Of a DNA stretch of 12,267 nucleotides, positions 1-5,769 are shown one piece after another; the stretch's first letter is position 1, and each line of letters begins with the position of its first letter. The stretch is from positions 1 to 12,267 of the forward strand of contig JAPUUO010000024.1 of NCBI GenBank assembly GCA_026967815.1. The letters are read 5' to 3'. The DNA is from Candidatus Bathyarchaeota archaeon (GTDB lineage Archaea > Thermoproteota > Bathyarchaeia > Bathyarchaeales > Bathyarchaeaceae). The notes beneath the pieces were generated by a model. The model was not told where the DNA came from and did not search any database. It saw only the letters and a program-made list of their open reading frames with translations. The position numbers and the translations under genes are program-made.

Positions 1-10
1 GAATCTTTGA

Positions 11-25
11 GAAAGGTTTAAATAA
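11..25 (+). promoter_or_regulatory. TATA-box promoter of the gar1-tfb operon
   Basis: The bases GAAAGG (11-16) followed by TTTAAATAA (17-25) match an archaeal BRE plus TATA box. The expected transcript start, about 25 bases downstream, falls near 45-50. This is just before the GAGGGG ribosome binding site (57-63) and the TTG start at 68. The assignment rests on motif and spacing only. Confidence 0.6.
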
Positions 26-67
26 CGCGCTCCGTGTGAATTTTTAGACTTTTGTTGAGGGGGAAGT

Positions 68-322
68 TTGCAAAGATTGGGTTACGTACTTCATGTTAGC
101 TCTTCCAGGAACCTAATCTTAAAGGCCGAGAAACTTCCAAAAATCAATGACAAAGTTGTTGACGAAAACCTAAAATCTGTGGGAACAGTCTTCGACGTTT
201 TTGGACCAGTTTCATCACCCTATGTTGCAGTGAAGCCTAGCGTAGAAGAGCCACAACGATTTGTCAATCGTGTTCTTTACGTTTTCCCCCGTCTAAAAAG
301 AAAATGGAAGAGAAAAAGATGA
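68..322 (+). CDS. gar1: H/ACA ribonucleoprotein subunit Gar1
   Basis: An 84-residue protein matching archaeal Gar1, the small beta-barrel subunit of the H/ACA ribonucleoprotein that guides pseudouridylation of rRNA. The family helps the Cbf5 catalytic subunit load and release substrate RNA. Visible family features are the opening RLGYVLHVS, the central strand KSVGTVFDVFGPVSSPYVAVKP (about residues 36-57, key residues G38, D43, F45, G46 and P47) and a basic tail KRKWKRKR. The TTG start at 68 is chosen because a strong GAGGGG ribosome binding site lies at 57-63 and the full conserved N-terminus follows. The stop overlaps the start of the next gene (ATGA at 319-322), so gar1 and tfb are probably translated together. 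The gar1-tfb pairing is known in other archaea. Length is normal for archaeal Gar1. Confidence 0.9.
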   Translation: MQRLGYVLHVSSSRNLILKAEKLPKINDKVVDENLKSVGTVFDVFGPVSSPYVAVKPSVEEPQRFVNRVLYVFPRLKRKWKRKR

Positions 323-1257
323 GTACAGAACGTGTTCCTACAACTCGTGCAAAAGTTCAGCAATGCCCAGAATGCGGCAGCGATAGGCTCATGAGAGATT
401 ACGAATGCGCCGAAATCGTATGCATGAACTGTGGCTTTGTCATCGCCGCCAAACTTACAGATAGAGGACCAGAATGGCGTGCATTCAACGCCGAACAAAG
501 AGCTAAACGAGCTAGAGTTGGTGCCCCGCTAACTTACACTATTCATGATAAAGGACTTTCAACAATGATTGACTGGCATGACCGAGACATCTACGGAAAA
601 AGGCTTTCTCCAGGCCAAAAAGCCCAGATCTATCGGCTGCGAAAATGGCAGCGTAGAATACGAGTTTCTGACGCAACTGAACGCAATCTCGCTTTTGCAT
701 TATCTGAGATTTCGAAAATAGCTAATGCATTAAATTTACCCAGAAATATTTTGGAGACAGCCTCTGTAATCTATCGAAGAGCTGTGAAGGAAAAGCTTAT
801 TCGGGGAAGGTCTATTCAAGGCGTAACTGCAGCCGCCGTGTACGTGTCATGTCGACAATGTGGATTAGCGAGGACTCTTGAGGAAATTGCCCAAGCCTCT
901 AATATTAACAAGAAGGAAGTTGGTCGAAGTTATCGCTTTCTCATTAAAGAGCTGGACTATTTTATTCCACCTTTAAAACCAAGCCAGTACATAGCAAAGT
1001 TTTCCAATCAGTTAACCATGCAAGGCAAAGTGGAAGAAATCGCCCACAAAATTCTGAAGAATGCAAGAGAGCTCAAGCTTACTTCTGGCAGAGGACCCAC
1101 TGGGATAGCTGCAGCCGCTAGTTATATTGCTTCTGTATTAACAGGTGAACGAAAGACTCAACGGGAAATTGCAGAAATCGCACAGGTAACCGAAGTGACA
1201 ATTCGCAACCGCTACAAAGAACTAGTTGAATATTTAATGTTTGAAATCACCATTTAA
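319..1257 (+). CDS. tfb: Transcription initiation factor IIB (TFB)
   Basis: Archaeal TFB recognises the BRE, binds the TBP-TATA complex and recruits RNA polymerase. From the ATG at 319 it has 312 residues, the usual full length. The N-terminal zinc ribbon has C16, C19, C35 and C38. The B-reader/linker region starts at RGPEWRAF (about 49-56), and two cyclin-like repeats follow (about 110-205 and 206-312). The second carries a helix-turn-helix around the TQREIAEIAQVTEVTIRNRY segment, which contacts the BRE. An in-frame ATG at 304 would add five residues. I prefer 319 because GGAAGAG (306-312) lies six bases upstream and the start overlaps the gar1 stop as ATGA, while 304 has no ribosome binding site. 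All zinc ligands are present and nothing suggests decay. Confidence 0.95.
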   Translation: MSTERVPTTRAKVQQCPECGSDRLMRDYECAEIVCMNCGFVIAAKLTDRGPEWRAFNAEQRAKRARVGAPLTYTIHDKGLSTMIDWHDRDIYGKRLSPGQKAQIYRLRKWQRRIRVSDATERNLAFALSEISKIANALNLPRNILETASVIYRRAVKEKLIRGRSIQGVTAAAVYVSCRQCGLARTLEEIAQASNINKKEVGRSYRFLIKELDYFIPPLKPSQYIAKFSNQLTMQGKVEEIAHKILKNARELKLTSGRGPTGIAAAASYIASVLTGERKTQREIAEIAQVTEVTIRNRYKELVEYLMFEITI

Positions 1258-1276
1258 TCTCCATCTCTTAATATGA

Positions 1277-1297
1277 ACTGAAACAGTCACCTTTTTT
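1277..1297 (+). terminator. Likely terminator of the gar1-tfb operon
   Basis: A four-base stem ACTG/CAGT (1277-1280 and 1284-1287) with a three-base loop is followed by six Ts at 1292-1297, 20 to 40 bases after the tfb stop. Archaeal termination depends mainly on the T-run; the small hairpin may be incidental. Confidence 0.45.
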
Positions 1298-1338
1298 CAA
1301 GCAATTCCTTTAGATTCAAAAATTCGGAGTGAGACAGA

Positions 1339-1524
1339 TTGGATTTTCATGAGATAGTGGAAACTCGTAGAAGAATCCGCCGATATCAGCCAGATCAGGT
1401 TTCAGATGAAATAATTCAAAAACTGATTGATGCTGCACGCCATGCACCTTCTGCTGACAATATTCAACCTTGGGAGTTCGCCATTGTAAGAGACAGACAA
1501 GTCAGAGAGAAATTCTCATCTTGA
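1339..1524 (+). pseudogene. Truncated nitroreductase-family gene (N-terminal fragment)
   Basis: The 61 residues match the start of the nitroreductase/FMN-dependent oxidoreductase family. After MDFHEIVETRRRIRRYQPD come the FMN-phosphate-binding arginines in the RRRIRRYQ region, then DAARHAPSADNIQPWEF (about 32-48), the usual APSA-N-QPW motif. Family members have about 160-200 residues, so two thirds is missing, including the C-terminal flavin-binding segment. The start is intact: TTG at 1339 with GGAGTGAG at 1326-1333. The ORF stops at a TGA at 1522. I read the next 100 bases in all three forward frames and found no recognisable continuation, so this looks like a deletion or replacement rather than a simple frameshift. 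It is probably non-functional, though a short translated peptide cannot be excluded. Confidence 0.7.
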
Positions 1525-1640
1525 CCGACATGGACAGCACGTATGACCGAAAGTTTCCCTAGCAATATTATGTCAATTCAGCAACTTTCGTAGCTAATTC
1601 CGTGTCAGAAATATTACTGTCGGTTCTTATGCACTAACGT

Positions 1641-2198
1641 CTATGCCTTGAACCATTTGAAAATGAGGTATTGTATTTTCTTGTTTTCTAGATTTGGAAC
1701 AGCTAGAATGAACCTTTTTCGCACAGTTGTTGCAAGTCTCCCTGTCTTTACAAGTTCAGTGGCTGTAATTTCATCCGTTGGGTTCCTGACCGACACCATG
1801 TATGGAGCGTGGTCGATGCCTGGTCCATGCTTGTACACGGCAAAGTCGCATCCGTACTTGATGCCAGGTGTCACTATCAATCCCGTGTCTCGGAGGTCTT
1901 TGTAAACTGTGAATTTCAGATCGAATTCTTCGTAGAGTTTACGGGCTCTTAGCCTGAGTTTTTTTAGGCTTACCTTCCTTTTTCTTGGTCCTTCAGATAT
2001 TGCTATGATTTCTTTTTCAGCTAGGTACAAACCTTCCATAAGGTCGAGAATAAGTGGCACACTAAATTCTGCTATTTTGGGTTTGGGGATGCCCATTGGC
2101 TTTCCGTAGTAGCCTATCTTATAGAGTTCTGAGCCGTCTTTTGGGTTCCAAACAACCAAAAAGTTTTCAATAAATTCAGTTTCGAATTTCCTGGGCAT
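1641..2198 (-). CDS. endA: tRNA-splicing endonuclease (tRNA-intron lyase)
   Basis: A 185-residue protein of the archaeal EndA family, which cuts pre-tRNA and pre-rRNA at bulge-helix-bulge motifs to remove introns, leaving 2',3'-cyclic phosphate ends. The C-terminal nuclease domain is clear. The KYGCDFAVY motif carries the likely catalytic tyrosine Y122, HAPYMVSV carries H130, and TVRKRFILAV carries K161. Their spacing (8 and 31 residues) fits the family's Tyr-His-Lys triad. The length is that of the short homotetrameric (alpha4) class, with one N-terminal and one C-terminal domain. The ATG at 2198 lies 17 bases after the stop of the DUF47 gene on the same strand. It lacks a good ribosome binding site of its own, so co-transcription and coupling to that gene are likely. 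Confidence 0.9.
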   Translation of the reverse strand: MPRKFETEFIENFLVVWNPKDGSELYKIGYYGKPMGIPKPKIAEFSVPLILDLMEGLYLAEKEIIAISEGPRKRKVSLKKLRLRARKLYEEFDLKFTVYKDLRDTGLIVTPGIKYGCDFAVYKHGPGIDHAPYMVSVRNPTDEITATELVKTGRLATTVRKRFILAVPNLENKKIQYLIFKWFKA

Positions 2199-2215
2199 CT
2201 TCTACAGCTCGTTGG

Positions 2216-2875
2216 TTACATTGCGAAAGCCAATACGCGCGCTGCGTCTGAAGCGTCTTCAGCTTTATCGGCAGCGTCTTCCATGAGTTGAAGCACATCT
2301 CTTAGAAGCAGCAAGACTGGAATTTTTAGTTGACAATTAAGGATTTTGACTGTAAGTTCTCGATAGAGGTCATCAACCACTCGTTCGGCTGATTCAACTT
2401 CTCTTGCCTTCTCTGACGTCTTATTCGAGCCATAGTTTAGTGTCATGACGGTTTCACGGAGTTTATGGATGGTTTCAAACATTCCCTCTGAAAGTTTTAG
2501 CAAGTTTTGCTTGATATCAGAGGGCACTTCCCATCCTCTTTCTGTAAGCTCATGCAGACGGAAAGCTATTCCCTCGCAGAAATCGGCGATTTCGTTGGTG
2601 AGACTGGTGAACCTGAGAAAGTCTTCTCGGCTTATCAATATGGCTCCTATTTCAGCCAATTCTTTTGCCACTGTGCGTCTGGCTACGTCCACTTCTTCCT
2701 CAGCCTTTCTGATTTCTGCATGTAACTGCTTGACTGTATCGTTTTCGCTCTTCGCAAAACTGTCGATTAATTGATGTGTTTTACGAGTGATTTTCACAAC
2801 TTTGCGTAGATGCTCCTGGCAAATGCTCAGCGCTCTGCGTTTCACTCGTTCTTCTGTCTCCACTGGGAAAACCAT
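2216..2875 (-). CDS. DUF47 / PhoU-like protein
   Basis: A 219-residue, almost entirely helical protein matching DUF47 (TIGR00153, PhoU-related). Members usually pair with PiT-type low-affinity phosphate transporters and are thought to regulate phosphate uptake, but no transporter is present in this window. PhoU-like acidic metal-binding patterns are visible at E95-IA-D98-FC-E101 and E199-DAA-D203-KAE, near-repeats expected of two three-helix bundles. No signal peptide or membrane segment is seen, so it should be cytoplasmic or peripheral. The ATG at 2875 is preceded by GAGGG and GGAG within 15 bases. It is the first gene of a two-gene unit with endA. The substrate link to phosphate is inferred from the family only. 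Confidence 0.8.
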   Translation of the reverse strand: MVFPVETEERVKRRALSICQEHLRKVVKITRKTHQLIDSFAKSENDTVKQLHAEIRKAEEEVDVARRTVAKELAEIGAILISREDFLRFTSLTNEIADFCEGIAFRLHELTERGWEVPSDIKQNLLKLSEGMFETIHKLRETVMTLNYGSNKTSEKAREVESAERVVDDLYRELTVKILNCQLKIPVLLLLRDVLQLMEDAADKAEDASDAARVLAFAM

Positions 2876-3373
2876 GAGGCTCCGCCCTCAAAACTTCCAT
2901 TTAGTCTTCAACATAAGATAGATTGAAGCCTTATTAAACTTTAGACATTGGAATTCGTGTACCTATTTTTCTTCTTTTGATTCTCAAATCGTCCTCAGGA
3001 GTTATCTCAATGGTTATTATTTGTTCAATACCCTTCTTTTTGCTCCATGGTTCCATAGCGGGTTTCGTTAGGCGGACAAAGCCATATTTGTTGGCTTTTT
3101 GTCTTTGAAGATTGCTTTGTTCTTTGATGCATGTATTTCTGGCTTGAACCGTATTGACCAGATTGAGAAGTGTGAAGTTCTATCACTACGTTTGCACTCT
3201 AAATCGAGCACACGCGTTTGTGTGGAGTTCTCAAGCGACTGTAGAACATTGTTTCACAAGTGTTATATGAATTTTATTTCAAAGTAGTATGTGTGAGGAT
3301 AGTTTTGGTTCACAATTCAGGTTATCATCAGATTATCATTGGTGGAAATACAAGTCAAAAGGAGAATGCATGA
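2876..3373. other. 498-base gap between divergent genes
   Basis: This region separates the divergent DUF47 and solute-binding-protein genes. The left part (2934-3056, minus) contains a short ORF described separately. The middle (about 3060-3260) shows nothing I can assign. The right part (3260-3373) is the probable promoter and leader of the binding-protein gene. It has a TATA-like GTTATATGA near 3262-3270, two copies of TTATCAT 11 bases apart (3322-3328 and 3333-3339), and the AAGGAG ribosome binding site at 3358-3363. No tRNA or transposon ends were seen. Confidence 0.5.
2934..3056 (-). CDS. Doubtful small ORF or gene remnant, 40 residues
   Basis: Reading the minus strand from an ATG at 3056 to TAA at 2934 gives a charged 40-residue peptide beginning MEPWSKKKGIEQIITIEITP and ending with a basic stretch KRRKIGTRIPMSKV. 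The frame stays open upstream to about 3178, including a plausible protein-like stretch KANKYGFVRLTKPA just before the ATG, but has no further ATG, GTG or TTG start. No ribosome binding site precedes the ATG. The composition looks more like real protein than random reading. It could be the C-terminal remnant of an eroded gene or a small gene with an unusual start. I do not recognise the family. Confidence 0.25.
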   Translation of the reverse strand: MEPWSKKKGIEQIITIEITPEDDLRIKRRKIGTRIPMSKV

Positions 3374-5512
3374 ATGAAAAGAATCGTGTGTTTGGCTTTC
3401 GCTGTTTTGATGTTGACTGTTCTCTTTGTCCGTGAGGTTTCAGCACAAGCTGGTCCGGTTACAGATATCTTGACATTCCAGGTGATTACAGGTCCTGACG
3501 CTAAGCTTGCAGCCATGACAGCCACGCCGCCAACGGCCGACGTTTGGCCTAGCTTGTCGGTTCCAATGGATCTTTGGTCGTCCCTTCTTGAAGAAAAAAA
3601 CGGTGGGTTCACAAGAACCGGTGACCTCGCAATATTGGATTCTATTGGCTGTCTTATCACACAAGGACTGGGCTTTCACACAGGATCCATCGTCTACAAT
3701 ATTAGAGCGGATCAAAGCTATCGAAGACCTGAAGTAACTTACTGGCCTCTTAAAGACGTCGAATTTAGGCATGCACTATTCCATTCCTTTGATCATCTTC
3801 CGATAATTGAATCAATCTTCGGCTACACAGCCACGCCTGTTCGCTCGCTTGTTCCACCTGCCCAAAGCAAAAATTACAACCCTGCCATTCGAGCGCATCC
3901 ATTTAACCAAGGCGACCCATTTACGTCTCCGCCCGGCGAACACTCATCAGTTGGCATACTGAAAGCAGCCGGGTACACGTTCGTGGATGCGGACAGTAGT
4001 GGTGATGTCACTGACAGCGACTACTGGAAGTGCCCCGACAGCTCTCCACTGCCAAAAATGGAAATATTAACGCCAGCTCTGGCATCTGAACCAGCATCCA
4101 ACGCTCTTGTTGCCATGTTTATTGAAGACCTAGCTAAAGTAGGGTTGGCGGCAACGGAAGCGAATTACAATAGAGGTTTCGCCCAAGTGACTATTGGGTT
4201 TAATGCATGCATAGCTGGGGCATACAATGGCGCCGATTTCGATGCTTACATAGTCTGCTACGGCGTTGATAGAACTCCAGACCAGCTGTATCCACTGCTT
4301 CACTCAAGCCAAGACAGTTTGACCTATTCCGGCAGAAAAAATGCGGCTGGGATTGATGATACGGCTATTGATGCTCTCTGTGAGACGGTCAAGTTCAGCC
4401 TTGACTGGAACGATGTAGAAGTTGCTGCCAAGGAAGTTCAAGATATGCTGTATAGCCCAGATTTGCCTAATGCTGACAACTTCGCTTTGGCATATATGTG
4501 CTTATATTCAAGGATATATTTCAATGCCTATGATCCGAACCTTGCGTGCATTATTGCTAGATCACCTGGTTACGGTGCAGACAACAAATGGACCTTTCTA
4601 AGCGTATACTGGGCGGCAGAGCCCAGAATGGTCGACACAAACACTCAAGTGATCTGGATGCTAGATGAAGCCCCTGCCACCTTTAATTCGTTGAATGCAA
4701 GCACCAAGTATGAATGGGAAATTCTGGCTCAAGTCTATGATGGACTTACGAATGTGAACCCATATAACCATCATGATATCCCATGGCTTGCCTCGGATTG
4801 GACGATCACGCCAACTGCTACGGGAATGGAAATAGACATCACTTTGCAGGATGGTGTAACATGGCATGACGGTTATCCGTTCACGCCAGAAGACGTTGAA
4901 TTCTGTTTAGAATTCCTAAGGGACTACCATGTGCCTAGATATGCTGAAACGTGGGAAGCGCTTGATGATGTTGTCGTTACAGGTGCAAATTCGGTGAAGA
5001 TAATAACTACGAAGGCAAGCAGTGACCTCTTCTATGATTATGCAAGTCTTGCTGCAATACTTCCACCTCAGATTTGGGATAGAGTTTGGCCATCTGATCA
5101 AGCGGTTCTAGCATATGACCCTGCCTCTTTCGCTTACGGCACCGACATGGCACCAGGATACTCATCGGGACCAACACCGCCACCCACAAACCTGTTCGGA
5201 ACCGGTGCATGGATATTTCAATTCTACAATGGTGTGACTCTAAGCGGCGACCTGCGTGCAAACAGGGCCTACTTCCTGACAGTCCAGCAAGTAAACAGCC
5301 TAAAGGAAGACATGTTCTATGAAGTCGGCGACTACAACCGAGACGGAATCATAGACGTCCGGGACATCACATTCGTTAGCTTCGCTTTTGGATCTATGAT
5401 CGGTGACCCAAACTATGACCCTGGCGCAGACTTCAACCGAGACGGCATCATAAGCATGAGAGACCTTAGGACCGTAGCCTTCCATTTAGGGTGGCAACGA
5501 TGCTATCCGTAA
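3374..5512 (+). CDS. Secreted solute-binding protein (SBP family 5-like) with permuted segments and C-terminal dockerin
   Basis: A 712-residue exported protein. Residues 1-26 form a Sec signal peptide (KR, then a hydrophobic core, then REVSA-QA). No lipobox and no C-terminal membrane anchor are seen. Residues about 31-415 resemble the later part of peptide-binding SBP_bac_5 proteins: GPDAKLAAM, YNIRADQSYRRP, VEFRHALFHSFD, SLVPPAQSK and GILKAAGY. Residues about 422-633 resemble the first part of the same fold: LAQVYDGLTNVNPY, PWLASDW, LQDGVTWHDGYPFTPEDVEF and FGTGAWIFQF. The order is therefore swapped. Two dockerin-like calcium loops close the protein (653-664 and 686-697), and a further DxDxSG loop lies at 205-216. 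The ATG at 3374 has AAGGAG at 3358-3363. No permease or ATPase gene is adjacent, so substrate and transporter are unknown; peptides or glycans are possible. Dockerin modules normally bind cohesins, but none is encoded here. Confidence 0.8.
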   Translation: MKRIVCLAFAVLMLTVLFVREVSAQAGPVTDILTFQVITGPDAKLAAMTATPPTADVWPSLSVPMDLWSSLLEEKNGGFTRTGDLAILDSIGCLITQGLGFHTGSIVYNIRADQSYRRPEVTYWPLKDVEFRHALFHSFDHLPIIESIFGYTATPVRSLVPPAQSKNYNPAIRAHPFNQGDPFTSPPGEHSSVGILKAAGYTFVDADSSGDVTDSDYWKCPDSSPLPKMEILTPALASEPASNALVAMFIEDLAKVGLAATEANYNRGFAQVTIGFNACIAGAYNGADFDAYIVCYGVDRTPDQLYPLLHSSQDSLTYSGRKNAAGIDDTAIDALCETVKFSLDWNDVEVAAKEVQDMLYSPDLPNADNFALAYMCLYSRIYFNAYDPNLACIIARSPGYGADNKWTFLSVYWAAEPRMVDTNTQVIWMLDEAPATFNSLNASTKYEWEILAQVYDGLTNVNPYNHHDIPWLASDWTITPTATGMEIDITLQDGVTWHDGYPFTPEDVEFCLEFLRDYHVPRYAETWEALDDVVVTGANSVKIITTKASSDLFYDYASLAAILPPQIWDRVWPSDQAVLAYDPASFAYGTDMAPGYSSGPTPPPTNLFGTGAWIFQFYNGVTLSGDLRANRAYFLTVQQVNSLKEDMFYEVGDYNRDGIIDVRDITFVSFAFGSMIGDPNYDPGADFNRDGIISMRDLRTVAFHLGWQRCYP
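5330..5506 (+). repeat. Paired dockerin-type calcium-binding repeats (within the binding-protein gene)
   Basis: Two copies of a D-x-N-R-D-G-I-I-x-x-R-D loop occur at residues 653-664 and 686-697. Each is followed by a short helix (ITFVSFAFGS and LRTVAFHLGW). At DNA level AACCGAGACGG is shared, followed by near-identical ATCATA. This is the duplicated F-hand layout of type I dockerins: calcium ligands at loop positions 1, 3, 5 and 12, with D at position 12. Confidence 0.8.
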
Positions 5513-5545
5513 AATCAGAAGCAAAAACAAAAAACCCTTCATCTC

Positions 5546-5551
5546 TTTTTT
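5546..5551 (+). terminator. T-run terminator of the binding-protein gene
   Basis: Six Ts (5546-5551) lie 34 bases after the stop codon at 5512, preceded by CATCTC. This fits an archaeal T-run terminator. No stable hairpin precedes it. Confidence 0.45.
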
Positions 5552-5578
5552 AACGTGACGATATATACTGTTCACGTT
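5552..5578. promoter_or_regulatory. Palindrome AACGTGA/TCACGTT enclosing a TATA box
   Basis: Perfect seven-base arms AACGTGA (5552-5558) and TCACGTT (5572-5578) flank a 13-base centre that contains GATATATACT (5560-5569), a good TATA box. The expected transcript start about 25 bases further on is near 5588-5590, exactly where the candidate C/D box RNA begins. The arms could be a repressor or activator site overlapping the promoter, or simply a hairpin. Confidence 0.45.
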
Positions 5579-5584
5579 CCTTTT

Positions 5585-5640
5585 GCAGTGATGATAGGGC
5601 GTGCAGAAAGCTTTGATACAGAGTACTTTGGACTGAAGAG
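5585..5640 (+). ncRNA. Candidate C/D box sRNA (rRNA/tRNA 2'-O-methylation guide)
   Basis: A perfect C box GTGATGA at 5588-5594 is followed 38 bases later by a D box CTGA at 5633-5636. This spacing equals guide + D' + spacer + C' + guide in archaeal C/D sRNAs. Inside are a weak D' (CAGA, 5604-5607) and a degenerate C' (TTGATAC, 5613-5619). Putative guides are 5595-5603 and 5620-5632. A TATA box 24-26 bases upstream would start transcription at the C box. Weak points: the internal boxes are degenerate, there is no obvious terminal stem, and I could not assign an rRNA or tRNA target. Confidence 0.35.
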
Positions 5641-5769
5641 CGTTAGAATGATGCCCATTTTAGTATGAAGAGAAGGCACCAAACAATAAGTCACTTGTGT
5701 TAGGTCCATTAGAAGTCTTAAGGGAGTCTTCAAAATACTAGAGGCAATAGATGGAAAAAGCGAAGGTTC

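Noticed and set aside
3099..3287. 62-codon plus-strand ORF starting at TTG in the gap before the binding-protein gene
   Set aside because: No ribosome binding site, irregular cysteine-rich composition with no recognisable motif, and it overlaps the opposite-strand frame that looks more protein-like.
3318..3345. C-box-like CTGATGA on the minus strand with a nearby CTGA
   Set aside because: The boxes are only four bases apart, leaving no room for a guide, and the first base is not a purine.
5591..5668. 25-codon ORF (ATG to TGA) downstream of the palindrome
   Set aside because: No ribosome binding site; its start lies within the C box of the candidate sRNA and the peptide has no recognisable feature.
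5712..5731. Imperfect hairpin GAAGTCT/AGTCTTC near the glyS 3' end
   Set aside because: Interrupted stem and no T-run next to it; too weak to call a terminator.
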